A DNA stretch of 64,000 nucleotides from AP-15 sp963799085 (GTDB taxonomy: Bacteria; Pseudomonadota; Alphaproteobacteria; ATCC43930; CGMCC-115725). Within the stretch, counting starts at the first letter, position 1, and each line of letters begins with the position of its first letter. This document shows positions 10,053-20,215 of the stretch, piece by piece. The notes below the pieces were generated by a model. That model made no database searches. It saw nothing but the letters and a program-made list of their open reading frames with translations, and was not told where the DNA came from. The stretch covers positions 57,626 through 121,625 of the forward strand of contig CAWCWA010000014.1 in NCBI GenBank assembly GCA_963799085.1, given 5' to 3'. The position numbers were made by a program, and so were the translations under genes.

Positions 10053-11192
10053 ATGGACATCGGGTTTACGGAGGAGCAGGAACTGCTGCGCGAGACGGCG
10101 CGGAAGTTTCTCGACGGCGAATGCGACACGCGCTATGTCCGCGCCCGGATGGCGGATGCGGCCGCGGTCACCGGCGATTTCTGGCGCAAGCTCGCCGAGC
10201 AGGGCTGGCTCGGCATTGTCTACCCGGAGGCGAACGGCGGCAGCGGCCTCGGTCTCGTCGATCTAGTCGTCTTGATGGAGGAGATGGGGCGCCGGGTCAT
10301 GCCGGGCCCGTTCCTGTCGACGGTGCTGCTCGGCGGGGCGACGATCGCCGAGGCGGGTTCCCCGGCCCAGCGGCAGGAATGGCTGCCGAAAATCGCCGCC
10401 GGCCAAGCAAAGGCGGCACTGGCCTGGACCGAGCCCGCGCTGCGCTGGGACGCCGCCGGGGTGACGCTGCCGGCGCACGAGACAACGGCCGGCTTCATAC
10501 TCTCCGGCAATAAGCTCTTTGTCGGCGACGCGCATCTTGCCGATGTCCTCGTCGTCGCCGCGCGCACGCGCGACGGCAGCACGATGACGGATGGGGTCAG
10601 CCTCTTTCTGGTGCCGAAGGGCACGTCCGGCGTCGCCGTCAGCCTGATGCCGACGATCGACGAGACGCGGAGATTGTGCGAGGTGCGGTTCGACAATGCG
10701 GTGGCGCCGCAGACCGCACTGCTCGGGGAAACGCACGGCGGCTGGGCGCCGCTCTCGCGCGTGCTGACGCGGGCGACCGTGGCGCTCTGCGCCGAGATGT
10801 GCGGCGGCGGGCAGCAGGTTCTCGACATGACCGTCGATTACACCAAATTGCGCGTTACTTTCGGCAAGCCGATCGGCAGCTATCAGGGCGTCAAGCATCA
10901 GGCGGCAGACATGCTGGTTGCGATTGAGAACGCAAAATCCTTGACCTATTACGCCGCCTGGGCGGTGGACGAGGGCGAGCCCGACGCCGAGCTAGCGGTA
11001 TCGATGGCGAAAGCCGCGTGCTCTGACATGGCGCGCAAGGTTGCCGGCGCCGGCATTCAATTGCATGGCGGCATCGGCATGACCTGGGAGCACGACCTGC
11101 AACTCTATTTCAAGCGCGCCAAAGCGTCCGAAGTCGCTTTTGGCGACGCCACCTGGCACCGCGAGCGCGTCGCCCGCCTGTTCTACCCGTAG
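10053..11192 (+). CDS. Acyl-CoA dehydrogenase
   Basis: A 379-residue protein beginning MDIGFTEEQELLRETARKFL, preceded by a strong ribosome binding site (GGGGGAAAG). Family features: an N-terminal helical bundle, a central beta domain with ALAWTEPALRWDAAGV and a C-terminal helical domain with YTKLRVTFGKPIGSYQGVKHQAAD and QLHGGIGMTWEHDLQLYFKRA. It is shorter and diverged from the 7737 enzyme and resembles the second partner of heterodimeric acyl-CoA dehydrogenases found in CoA-thioester catabolic operons. Known role: FAD-dependent desaturation of acyl-CoA. Pairing with the 7737 gene is an inference from neighbourhood. Confidence 0.88.
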   Translation: MDIGFTEEQELLRETARKFLDGECDTRYVRARMADAAAVTGDFWRKLAEQGWLGIVYPEANGGSGLGLVDLVVLMEEMGRRVMPGPFLSTVLLGGATIAEAGSPAQRQEWLPKIAAGQAKAALAWTEPALRWDAAGVTLPAHETTAGFILSGNKLFVGDAHLADVLVVAARTRDGSTMTDGVSLFLVPKGTSGVAVSLMPTIDETRRLCEVRFDNAVAPQTALLGETHGGWAPLSRVLTRATVALCAEMCGGGQQVLDMTVDYTKLRVTFGKPIGSYQGVKHQAADMLVAIENAKSLTYYAAWAVDEGEPDAELAVSMAKAACSDMARKVAGAGIQLHGGIGMTWEHDLQLYFKRAKASEVAFGDATWHRERVARLFYP

Positions 11193-11229
11193 CCGCGGAG
11201 CGCGGGCCGTGAGCGCGTTCGCAGTCTAA

Positions 11230-12321
11230 ATGGTCGCGACCCAGGCGGTCCGGCGGAACAATTTCGACGCGCTGCGCCTGCTCGCCGCAGTCTCGGTCAT
11301 CTTCTCGCATTCGTTTCTGATCGCCGAGGGGACGCAGGACCGCGAACCCCTGATTTGGTTGACTGGCAACCAATCGATCCTCGGCCTTTGCGGCGTCTTC
11401 GTTTTCTTCGCGATCAGCGGCTTTCTGGTGACGCAAAGCTTCGAGCAGACCGAAAATCCCTGGCGATATTTAGCCAAGCGGGCGTTGCGGATCTTTCCTG
11501 GCCTTTTTGTCGCGACCGTGCTGTCGGCGCTGGTCCTAGGCCCGCTCGTCGGCAGCCTGCCGCCGGTCGCGTATCTGAGCCGACCAGAGCCTTACCAATA
11601 CATTTTCGGCAACACATTGCTCGACCAAAGGGTCCACGAACTGCCCAGCGTCAAGTTCTCGGACAATCCGGCAGGTCTCGAAATCAACGGCTCGCTGTGG
11701 ACGTTGCGTTATGAATTCCTGATGTACCTGATGGTCCTGGCGTTGGGGATGCTGCGTCTGCTCACGCTGCTGACAGCACTCCTGTTGCTGGGTTTCGGGG
11801 TCCTCTGTCTGCAGTTCAACATGCTCGGCCCTTTCGAGAAATGGGGCTGGTGCTTTGCCCTATTGAGCGATTGGGGCTGGCTTGTCGGGTTCTTCGCCGC
11901 CGGAATGGCGCTCTACAAATTGCGCCATACCCGAATTTTCGATGGCCGCATCGCGATCTTGGCGCTGACTGGGCTTGTCGCCAGCGTCCCGGTCGGCGAG
12001 TTCGTCGCGCTCTTCCCGATCTTCGGCTGCTATCTCGCATTGTGGCTGGCGCTCACCCCGCGCCTGCCGGCGATCCTCGCAGCGCGTTTCGGCGATCTGT
12101 CCTACGGGCTTTACATCTACGGCTGGCCGGTCGAGGAGGCGGCGATGTGGGCGAGCGGCGGCCGCGCGGCGTGGTGGCAGGTGTTTCTGTTGGCGCTGCC
12201 GACAACCGCGATCCTCGCCTTTGCTTCTTGGCATCTGATCGAGCGGCCGGCGCTGCGCCTGCGCCCAGGCGGAACTCGCGCCGCAGAGCTCGACCGGGCG
12301 GGCGAACCGCAGCGCGCCTGA
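11230..12321 (+). CDS. Acyltransferase 3 (OafA/YrhL-type) membrane protein
   Basis: A 363-residue integral membrane protein with about ten hydrophobic segments. The N-terminus NNFDALRLLAAVSVIFSHSF carries the conserved R and H of the acyltransferase-3 family; later LNGSLWTLRYEFLMYLMVLALG and the C-terminal FGDLSYGLYIYGWPVEE, HLIERPALRLRPG are typical. Members move acetyl or other acyl groups onto extracellular sugars such as O-antigen or exopolysaccharide. No glycan genes lie nearby, so its substrate is unknown. It starts 37 bases after the acyl-CoA dehydrogenase stop. Confidence 0.85.
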   Translation: MVATQAVRRNNFDALRLLAAVSVIFSHSFLIAEGTQDREPLIWLTGNQSILGLCGVFVFFAISGFLVTQSFEQTENPWRYLAKRALRIFPGLFVATVLSALVLGPLVGSLPPVAYLSRPEPYQYIFGNTLLDQRVHELPSVKFSDNPAGLEINGSLWTLRYEFLMYLMVLALGMLRLLTLLTALLLLGFGVLCLQFNMLGPFEKWGWCFALLSDWGWLVGFFAAGMALYKLRHTRIFDGRIAILALTGLVASVPVGEFVALFPIFGCYLALWLALTPRLPAILAARFGDLSYGLYIYGWPVEEAAMWASGGRAAWWQVFLLALPTTAILAFASWHLIERPALRLRPGGTRAAELDRAGEPQRA

Positions 12322-12398
12322 GAGCGTCGAGAGGCTGGCGCGGCGATATCGGCCCCCGTAGTATGCCGCCGATTTGCGAATTTCGAGGGAGGGACGCG

Positions 12399-12748
12399 AT
12401 GCGAATACACAACCTCTACACCGACGCGAACGGGGTCTCGCATTTCCGCGACATCGAGGTCGAATGGGCGAGGAGAGCCGCTCCGGCAAATTGTCGAAGC
12501 GCCTGCCGGCGAACGGCATCATTTTCCGCGAAGTCCAAGCGGCCTACGATCTCGATTGGCATCCCGCACCGCGACGGCAGTACATCATCAATCTCGACGC
12601 CGGGGTGCAGATCACGGCGAGCGACGGCGAGGCCCGCGTGATCGGTGCCGGCGAGGTGATCCTGGTCGAGGACACCACCGGCAAAGGCCATCTTTCAAAG
12701 GCGGTCGACGGCAAGGTCCGCAACTGTATTTTCGTCCCCATCGAGTAA
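12399..12748 (+). pseudogene. Small cupin-domain protein, one frameshift
   Basis: Starts MRIHNLYTDANGVSHFRDIEVEW after an AGGGAGG-like ribosome binding site; one slip near 12466 joins it to GEESRSGKLSKRLPANGIIF and then to YIINLDAGVQITASDGEARVIGAGEVILVEDTTGKGH, a single-domain cupin. The rejoined length is about 115 residues, as in a family of small cupins often placed beside fumarylacetoacetate-hydrolase-type genes. No catalytic activity can be named. It is 11 bases upstream of the FAH-family gene, so probably the same operon. Confidence 0.7.
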
Positions 12749-12759
12749 GGAGCGCCATC

Positions 12760-13702
12760 ATGAAGCTGCTTTACTTCAACGACTACAAGCTCGGCGTGCT
12801 GAAGGGCGACGCCGTCGTCGACGTGTCGTCGGTCGTGCAGGACATCCCGCATGTCGGCCCCGGCGACCTGATCAACGGGCTGATCGCCAATTTCGACCGC
12901 TACAAGGGCCGTCTGCAGGACGCCGCGGCAAGCGGCCAGGGCGTTCCGCTGGCGTCCGTCAGGGTCCGCGCCGCCATTGCCAAAGCCGGACAACATCGAC
13001 TGCATGGCGGTCAATTACATGGAAGACGGCACCCGCAGCGCGCCAGCGCCGATCAACGCCTTCCAAAAGACGGCGAACGCCATCTGCGGACCTGGCGACA
13101 CGATGGTGCTGCCCGACGCGCCGGCGACGATCTTCGAGGGCGAGGCCGAATTGGCGCTCGTGATCGGCAAGAAGGCCAGCAACGTCAAAGCCGCCGACGC
13201 AATGGATTACATCTTCGGCTACACCTGCTTTATCGACGGCTCGGCGCGCGGCCTGCCGGCCCCCGGCTTCTTTGCCATGAAGTCGCGCGACACCTTCGCC
13301 CCGATCGGGCCGTTCATCGTGACCAAGGACGAAATTCCGGATCCGCAGAAATTACAGATCCGGCTCTATAACAACGGGACGTTGATGCAGAACTTCAATA
13401 CCAGCGACATGGCGCACAAGATCCCGCGCTGCATCGAGTGGCTGAGTTCGGTCCACGCCTTGGAGCCGGGCGACATCGTCGCCACCGGCACCAACCACCG
13501 CGGCCTCAACCCGTTCATGGACGGCGACAAGATCGAACTCGATATCGAGGGCGTCGGCCGGCTCGCCTTCAACGTGAAGGACGAACTGAAACGCAAGTGG
13601 GAACGCCGGACTCGGCTGCAGATGCACGAGCAGGCGGCGCAAAAGACCGCCGGCGCTTATCCCGACATCACCCGGCAAGTCTCGGGTAAATACGCGGCCT
13701 GA
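12760..13702 (+). pseudogene. Fumarylacetoacetate hydrolase family protein, one frameshift
   Basis: Rejoined length is about 313 residues. The N-terminal part (MKLLYFNDYKLGVLKGDAVVDV) shifts by one base near 12975-12985 into PKPDNIDCMAVNYMEDG. The C-terminal FAH fold has the metal ligands expected in IFEGEAELALVIGKKASNV and in FGYTCFIDGSARG, then GDIVATGTNHRGLNPFMDGD. Known reactions of the family are hydrolysis or decarboxylation of C-C bonds in beta-diketo acids from aromatic degradation; which one is unknown. Forms a pair with the small cupin just upstream. Confidence 0.82.
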
Positions 13703-13786
13703 GCCTGACGGTTCGGATTTCGCGCGCCCGCCGGAGCAAATATCAGCCGCTTCGGCGGGCGAGCTTTATTCGTTGGAGACGAAGTC

Positions 13787-15035
13787 ATGAGCGACGCCGG
13801 GTACGCCTACGCGCATCTCTTTCGTCCTTCCCTGCCGGCCCCGGCGTCGCGCTGGACCGGCTTCCCGAAATACAATTTCATTGGCGGCCACAACGATCCC
13901 GTGCGTATCCCGGCGGCAGCGCTCGCCGAGGCGGCGGACGCCGTCTTGCGCCGCGACGGGTCCAATCTGGCGCTCTATAATTTCGACGGGCCGCAAGGCT
14001 ATCTGCCGCTGCGCCGTTTTGTCGTCTCCAAGGTGGCGGAGCGGCCGGCGATCCAATGCACGACCGACGACGTGCTGATCACGACGGGTTCGGGCCAGGG
14101 CATCGATCTCGTCAACCAGCTGTTGCTCAGCAAGGGCGACACCGTCATCCTCGAGGAATTCACCTATGGCGGCGCGATCTCTAAGCTGAAGCGGCTCGGC
14201 GTCAATATCGTCGGGCGCCCCCTTGGACGAGGACGGCATCGGGATCGACGCGCTCGGGCGCATTCTCGACGATCTCGGGCATAAGGGTGTGACGCCCAAA
14301 TACATCTACACGATCCCGACGGTACAGAACCCGACGGGCTCAATCATGCCGCGCGGGCGCCGCGAGGAATTACTGGCCTTGGCGCGCAAGCATGGCGTGC
14401 CGGTCTTCGAGGATGAATGCTATGCCGATCTGACCTGGGAGCAGGCTGGTCCGCCTTCGCTCTTCGCCCTCGACCCGACCCAGGTCATCCATATCGGCTC
14501 GTTCTCGAAAACCTTGGCGCCGTCGCTGCGGCTCGGCTACGTCATTGCCGACTGGCAGGCGATGCGCCAGATCGTCGCCTGCAAGCGTGAGATGGACAGC
14601 GGCACCGGCGCGCTCGACCAGATGGTCGTCGCCGAATATTTCACCAAGCATTTCGAGCCACATGTCGGCGGGCTGACCGACGTACTGCACGAGAAGCTCG
14701 ACACAATGGTCGAGGCGGTCGAGCGCGAATTCGGCACCGCAATCGAGCGCATGTGGAAGCCGAAGGGCGGCATCTTTCTGTGGCTCAAACTGCCCGACAA
14801 GATCGACGTCATGAAGCTCGTCGAGCCCGCCGCCAAGGCGGGGGTCGCGTTCAATCCAGGCCCGGAATGGTCGTGCAACCCAAACGAGAGCAAGTCGCAT
14901 CTGCGGCTCTGCTTCGCGCTGCCATCGAAGGACGAGATCCGCGAGGGTGTCGCCGCCTTCGCGCGGGTATGTTTCGAGGAAACCGGCATTCCGGAGCAAA
15001 GCGCCAACATTCGCCGCGCGCCGGCCGTCGACTGA
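13787..15035 (+). pseudogene. PLP-dependent aminotransferase class I/II (2-aminoadipate/LysN-like), one frameshift
   Basis: Rejoined length is about 415 residues. The first part (start MSDAGYAYAHLFRPSLP) includes NFDGPQGYLPLRRFV and TTGSGQGIDLVNQLL; a run of five C near 14217-14221 marks the frame slip, after which PLDEDGIGIDALG continues. The PLP-binding Lys is in HIGSFSKTLAPSLRLGYV and the carboxylate-binding Arg in ESKSHLRLCFALP. It lacks the GntR DNA-binding domain of MocR regulators, so it is an enzyme of the LysN/2-aminoadipate transaminase type. Substrate unknown. A methyltransferase follows 24 bases later. Confidence 0.82.
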
Positions 15036-15059
15036 CGGTCTCGGCACCTAGGCGGGGCG

Positions 15060-15785
15060 ATGGAGCAAAGCCTTTACGACCGCCCCGATTTCTTCGCTGC
15101 CTACAGTTCGCTGGAGCGCTCGCGGGCCGGGCTCGACGGCGCCGCCGAATGGCCGGCGGTGCGGGCATTGTTGCCGCCGCTCCACGGTCGCCATGTGCTC
15201 GATCTCGGTTGCGGCTTTGGCTGGTTCTGCCGCTGGGCGCGGGCGCGGGGCGCGGTGGTTGTCGAGGGTTTGGACGTGTCGCAGAAGATGCTGGAGCGCG
15301 CCCGCGCTGCCGCGGCATCGGCGATCGTTTACCGCAACGCCGATCTCGAAAGCATCGCGCTGCCGCAGGCGCGATACGATCTGGTCTATAGCTCGCTTGT
15401 CTTTCACTACATCAAAAATCTGGGAGGATTGCTGTGGCAGGCGCATCGCGCGCTGGTCCCCGGCGGGACTTTCATCTTTTCGGTCGAGCATCCGATCTAC
15501 ACCGCGCCGACCCGTCCCGGCTGGTCGATCGACTCCGATGGCCGCAGGACCTGGCCGGTCGAGGGATATCTGCACGAGGGGCGGCGCGTGACGGATTGGC
15601 TCGCCCCCAAGGTGGTCAAGCGGCATCGCATGATCGCGAGCTACCTCAACCTGCTGCTCGGGCTGGGGTTCGCGCTGTCCCATGTCGAGGAATGGGGGCC
15701 GACCGACGCGCAGATCGCGGCCCGGCCGGATTGGGCCGAGGAACGGGAGCGGCCGATGTTCCTGCTCGTCTCCGCCCGGCGCTGA
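15060..15785 (+). CDS. Class I SAM-dependent methyltransferase
   Basis: A 241-residue protein starting MEQSLYDRPDFFAAYSSLERS. Motif I is VLDLGCGFGWFCRWARARGA (residues ~45-64), followed by GLDVSQKMLERARA and YDLVYSSLVFHYIKNL, matching the methyltransferase-11/UbiE-like fold used for small-molecule methylation. No specific substrate can be assigned. It ends 6 bases before the convergent aldo/keto reductase, and probably belongs to the same transcript as the aminotransferase. Confidence 0.85.
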   Translation: MEQSLYDRPDFFAAYSSLERSRAGLDGAAEWPAVRALLPPLHGRHVLDLGCGFGWFCRWARARGAVVVEGLDVSQKMLERARAAAASAIVYRNADLESIALPQARYDLVYSSLVFHYIKNLGGLLWQAHRALVPGGTFIFSVEHPIYTAPTRPGWSIDSDGRRTWPVEGYLHEGRRVTDWLAPKVVKRHRMIASYLNLLLGLGFALSHVEEWGPTDAQIAARPDWAEERERPMFLLVSARR

Positions 15786-15791
15786 GCTTGG

Positions 15792-16767
15792 TCAGGCCTC
15801 GCCGAACCCGGGCATGCTGTGGGGCGGGTCGAGGCCGACGCCCGTGAGGTGGCCGAAGAGTTTCGCCAGCATGCGCCGGTCGGTTTCGGGCAAGGGCGGC
15901 TTCAGGATCGAGGCGATGTTGCCGCGCAGATGTTCGGCGTCGCCGGTGCCAAACAGGACGACATCGACGCCAGGCTCGTGGCGGACAAAGCGGTAGGCGG
16001 CGTCGGTGACGCTGCTGGCGCCGGCCTCGTGCAGCAGAAAACCGAGCGGGTTCGGCGCCTGCGCGAGCCAGCCCGCCACCTGCCGTCGCGCCGCCAGCTC
16101 GCGCAACTCGGCGCGCAGCCGCTCAGGGCGCGAGAAGATGTTGCGCACGGCGAACATCAGCAACGTGCCGACCCGGTTGGCGATCGTATGCGGAAAGACC
16201 TCGGTGCGCGCGTTCTGGTGCATCATGTGGAAGGCGATCATGACGGTGTCCCAAACTTCGTCGGCGGCGGCGCGCTTGACCATCGCGTGGTCGGGATCGC
16301 TGGAGCCGGTTTCGGTTACGCCGAGATGGCGCAATTTGCCCTTGTCGCGCTCTTTGAGAAGCGCCGGCGCGACTTCCGCCATCATGCGGTCGTAGGCGCC
16401 GGGCGGCACGCCGTGCAGCTGGAAGATGTCGACATAATCGACGCCGAGGCGGCGTAGCGATCTGTCGAGGCTGATGACCGCCCGCTCGGCGAGGGACCGG
16501 CCCTCGCGGTGCGGCAGCCACGCCTTGGTCGCGATCACGACATTCTCGCGCGGCACCACGGCGAGCGCCGTTCCCAGCACCTCCTCGGTGCCGTAGACCG
16601 ACGCCGTATCGAAGAAATTGACGCCGAGATCGAGCGCCTCGCGCACCAGCGCGATCGCGTCGTGCTTCGCTCTTGCCGGTGCCGAGCCCGAGCCGGCTGA
16701 AGCCGCCGCAGCCGAGCCCGGCGACGCTGACCCTGAGCCCGGTGCGGCCTAGTGTGACGTATTCCAT
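15792..16767 (-). pseudogene. Aldo/keto reductase, one frameshift
   Basis: Start MEYVTLGRTGLRVSVAGLG at 16767; the frame slips near 16668 (GTGKSE to the ALVREALDLG region). Expected motifs: DTASVYGTEEVLG with the catalytic Tyr, VVIATKAW with the Lys, DIFQLHGVPPG with the His. Rejoined length is about 325 residues, normal for the family. Known role: NADPH-dependent reduction of carbonyls. The C-terminal part (GVDVVLFGTGDAEHL) is the usual cofactor-binding loop region. It converges with the methyltransferase on the other strand. Confidence 0.85.
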
Positions 16768-16862
16768 GCGGTCGAACACCCCGTTCCTGTGAGGTTTGAT
16801 AGCAAAGAGCGCGAATTTCCGACAGACTGGCGCAAACCGCAAACGATCCGGAGGAACGAGCG

Positions 16863-18023
16863 ATGATCACGAAGTTCACGACCGTCTACGCCGGCCACGT
16901 CGATCTGCCGGATCGTGGGCAGGACTCCACCCCGGCCAACGAGCGGCGCTATTCGAACGAGCATCTGGCGAGCGTCTTCGCCAAGACCGAGGCGATCGCG
17001 CGGCGGATGGACGATCTCGGCTATGAGACCCTGTGGCTCGCCGAGCACCATTTCCAGCACGAAGGCTACGAGTGCATTCCCAACATCCTGATGCTGGCGG
17101 TGCATCTGGCGCATGTGACCAAGCGGCTGAAGATCGGCTGCGGCTTCAACATCGCGCCGATGTGGCACCCGCTGCGGCTCGCCGAGGACTACGCCGCCGC
17201 CGACATCCTGACCGGCGGGCGCGTTGTCTTCGGCGTCGGCCGCGGCTATCACACCCGCGAGGTCGAGAGCCTCGGCGGGCCGATGCTCGACCAGGACGCC
17301 AACCGCGAATACTTCGAGGAAGCGGTCGAAATCTGCTTCAAGGCGTTCGACAACGAGTTGTTCTCGCACAAGGGCAAGCACTTCACCTTGCCGCCGCAGG
17401 TCCCCTATCGCGGCTACGAATTGAAAGAGCTGACCCTGGTGCCGCGGCCGATTCATCGCCCGGTCGAGTGCTGGCAGCCGATCGTCAGCGCCAACCCGCG
17501 CGGCCTCGATTTCATGGTCAAGCACGGTATCAAGGGTGCGGTCGGCGGCGGGGCGGCGACGATGCAGGCCGGGCCGATAACCGCCTATCGCGACGCCGCC
17601 GCGCGCGCCGGCAAGAACCTGTCGCTCGGCGAGAACCTGCAACTCGGTCTGCATTTCCACCTTGCCCGCTCGCGCGAGCAGGCGATCCGCGAGATCAAGC
17701 CGATCTACGAGGAGCATGTGAAGATGTTCGCGCCCTTGGGCTTTGTCCCCGGGCTGACCGTGCAGCAGCAGGCAGCGGTGGAGCGGCGCGGCGGCTGGGA
17801 CGCGGCCGGGGTGCCGACTGTCGAGCACTACATGAAATTGGGCTCGTGGTTCGCCGGCACGCCCGCCGAACTCGTCGAACTCCTGAAGGATTTCGAGGAG
17901 CGGTACCCCGGCATGCAGCATATCAGCCTGTCGAGCCCGATCGGCACGCCGCAGGCCGTCATGCTCGAACAATTCCAGTGGCTCGCCGAGGAGGTGATGC
18001 CGTCTTTCCGCGGCAACCATTAG
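16863..18023 (+). CDS. LLM-class flavin-dependent monooxygenase (luciferase-like)
   Basis: A 386-residue intact protein, start MITKFTTVYAGHVDLPDRG after a GGAGG site. TIM-barrel landmarks of bacterial luciferase-like proteins: YETLWLAEHHFQHEGY, LKIGCGFNIAPMWHPLRLAED, ILTGGRVVFGVGRGYHTREVE. Known chemistry: FMNH2- or F420-dependent oxidation of small molecules; the substrate and cofactor cannot be told. One of three LLM proteins in this window (also 20216 and 33340). The serine hydrolase starts 13 bases downstream and may share the transcript. Confidence 0.85.
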   Translation: MITKFTTVYAGHVDLPDRGQDSTPANERRYSNEHLASVFAKTEAIARRMDDLGYETLWLAEHHFQHEGYECIPNILMLAVHLAHVTKRLKIGCGFNIAPMWHPLRLAEDYAAADILTGGRVVFGVGRGYHTREVESLGGPMLDQDANREYFEEAVEICFKAFDNELFSHKGKHFTLPPQVPYRGYELKELTLVPRPIHRPVECWQPIVSANPRGLDFMVKHGIKGAVGGGAATMQAGPITAYRDAAARAGKNLSLGENLQLGLHFHLARSREQAIREIKPIYEEHVKMFAPLGFVPGLTVQQQAAVERRGGWDAAGVPTVEHYMKLGSWFAGTPAELVELLKDFEERYPGMQHISLSSPIGTPQAVMLEQFQWLAEEVMPSFRGNH

Positions 18024-18036
18024 GGGAGCGGCGAGC

Positions 18037-19240
18037 ATGAGCGGGTTGGGATTGCCGCTTGCCGGGCGGCCAGAGGAGATCGGGCTGTCTGCGGAGCGGG
18101 TGGGAGCGGATTTCGGCGGTGCTGCGCGAGGATGTCGAGCGCCGCATGATCCCGGGTGCGGTCATGGCGATCGCGCGGCGCGGCCGGATCGGCTATGCCG
18201 AGGCCTTCGGATGGCGCGACCGCGAGGCCGGGGCGCCGATGGAATTGGACACGATCTTCCGTGTCGCCTCGATGACCAAGCCCTTCACCTCGGCGGCGGC
18301 GATGATGCTCGCCGAGGAAGGACGGTTGCAGGTCTCCGCACCTGTCGCCGAATACCTGCCCGAGTTCAACGAGCGCACGGTCGGCGTCGAGCGCGTTCCG
18401 GCAAAGCGCACGATGACCGTGCAGGATCTGCTGCGCCACACCTCCGGCCTGACCTATGCCGCTTTCGGCGACTCGCCCGTTCAGATGGTCTGGCGCGACG
18501 CCGATCTGATGAACGAGGACCAGACGAACGCCGAACTGGTCACAAAGCTTGCCCGGCTGCCGCTGATGTTCGAGCCCGGCACGACCTGGGAATACAGCAT
18601 GTCGACCGACGTGCTGGGGCGGGTCGTGGAGGTCGTCTCGGGCCAGGACCTCGGCGAATTCTTCGCCGCACGGATCACCGGGCCGCTCGGCCTCGTCGAC
18701 ACTGCCTTCGAGGCTGTTGGCGACAGTGCTGCGCGGCTCGCCGAGCCGCAGACCGACGCCGCGACCGGCGCGCGACCGCCGATGCGCAATGTCACCCGCC
18801 CGCACCGCTGGGCCTCGGGCGGCGGCGGGCTGGTCTCGACGCTGGCTGACTATCTGCGCTTCAGCCAGATGCTGTTGAACGGCGGCGAACTCGACGGCGT
18901 GCGCCTGTTGTCGCCGAAAACCGTGCGCCACATGGCCTGCGACCATCTACCGCCCGGTGTCGGCTATGGCGAGACCGCGCGGCCGCGCTTCGGGGCGCTG
19001 GCGCCGGTGCCGGAGATGGGCTACGGCTTCGGATTGGGCTTTGCGGTGCGCACCGCGCCGGGCATGTCGCCGGTTCCGGGCTCGGTCGGCGAGTTCTTCT
19101 GGGGCGGGGTCACCGGCACCTATTTCTGGATCGACCCGGCCGAGGGAATGGTCGCGATCTTCCTGTCACAAGCCCCCGACCGCCGCCTCTACTACCGCTA
19201 CCTCTCCCGCCAACTCGTCTACGCCGCGATCACCGGCTAA
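18037..19240 (+). pseudogene. Serine hydrolase, beta-lactamase/class C family, one frameshift
   Basis: Start MSGLGLPLAGRPEEIGLSAERV; an extra G near 18100-18105 moves the frame into ERISAVLREDVERRMIPGAV. The SxxK nucleophile is in FRVASMTKPFTSAAAMM, the Tyr motif in WEYSMSTDVLGRVVE, and the third motif region in WASGGGGLVSTL. Rejoined length is about 400 residues. Family members hydrolyse esters or amides (esterase, D-aminopeptidase, 6-aminohexanoate-dimer hydrolase). No signal peptide is seen, so it is probably cytoplasmic and not a periplasmic beta-lactamase. Confidence 0.82.
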
Positions 19241-19246
19241 GACGCT

Positions 19247-20137
19247 TCACGCGGCTTCGTCGAGGGTCGAGCCGATATCGAGGATGGTGGCGCGACGCAG
19301 GTCGCGGGGGTGGGTTTCGTCATGCGGGCGGCCGCGATGCATCGTGTCGCGGTTGTCCCAGATGACGAGATCGCGGATCCGCCAATGGTGGCTGTAGACG
19401 AAATCCGGCCGGGTCGCGAATAGGTTCAGGTCGTAGAGCAGGATGCGGCCGTCGGCGACCGGCCAGCCGATCACGTGCGAGGCGTGCGCCGACAGATACA
19501 GCGTCTTGCGGCCCGAGCCCGGATGGCGGCGCACTAGGCGTTGGTGCGAGGGCGGATATTTCTCACGTTCGCCGGGGCCGAATTCGGTAAAGCCGATCTG
19601 ACCGCGCGACCAGAAGATATCGTGCTCGATAACGAGATCGGCGATTTCGGCCTGCATCGCCGGGGATAGCGCATCATAGGCGGCGCGCATATCGGCGAAT
19701 TCGGTCTCGCCGCCGCCGAGCGCGCTGGCCGGCGGGACCGCCTTTGCGTGCAGCATGCCGAGCACGACCGGCACCGGCATATAGGAGGCGTCGGTGTGCC
19801 ACAGCCGGTTGCCGAGCATGTCGAGCCGGCGCCGGTCATAGGCGTCGCGCAGATTGCCGTCCTCGTCGAGATTGGAGATGTCGCCGATCTCGGGGTGCTT
19901 CAGCCGCCGCCTTTTGGCGGTCGCGGCCGCGCGGCCAATTTCGAGCGGCCCGAACAAGGCGGCGAAATCGCGCAGTTGCGTGTCGTCGAGGCGCTGGTCG
20001 CGAAAGACGACGACGGCGTATTCGTCGATTGCCCGCCAGATCGCGTCCACCATCGCCGCGTCGATCGGCCGGGAGAGATCGACGCCCTCCGCCTCGGCGG
20101 CGAATAGCGGATGCAACTGGCGCAGTTCGAGGTTCAT
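19247..20137 (-). CDS. TauD/TfdA-family Fe(II)/2-oxoglutarate dioxygenase
   Basis: A 296-residue protein starting MNLELRQLHPLFAAEAEGVDLSRP. The iron ligands are the H and D of LWHTDASY and the H of DNRDTMHRGRPHD; the 2-oxoglutarate-binding Arg is in DLRRATILD. Substrates of this family include taurine, alkyl sulfates and 2,4-D-type ethers; the substrate here is unknown. Its start faces the divergent LLM gene at 20216, leaving a short spacer that could hold promoters for both. A flavin monooxygenase beside a TauD-type dioxygenase suggests organosulfur or xenobiotic use (inference). Confidence 0.88.
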   Translation of the reverse strand: MNLELRQLHPLFAAEAEGVDLSRPIDAAMVDAIWRAIDEYAVVVFRDQRLDDTQLRDFAALFGPLEIGRAAATAKRRRLKHPEIGDISNLDEDGNLRDAYDRRRLDMLGNRLWHTDASYMPVPVVLGMLHAKAVPPASALGGGETEFADMRAAYDALSPAMQAEIADLVIEHDIFWSRGQIGFTEFGPGEREKYPPSHQRLVRRHPGSGRKTLYLSAHASHVIGWPVADGRILLYDLNLFATRPDFVYSHHWRIRDLVIWDNRDTMHRGRPHDETHPRDLRRATILDIGSTLDEAA

Positions 20138-20215
20138 GCGGTAATTCCTTGGGAGGTCGCCTCCTTTCACAATCGGCCTGCCGGCAATCCCGAGTCAATC
20201 GATCGAGACGCAGCC

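Noticed and set aside
16749..18038. Minus-strand frame of 429 codons
   Set aside because: It is the antisense shadow of the LLM gene at 16863, which has clear family motifs; GC-rich codon bias opens long antisense frames.
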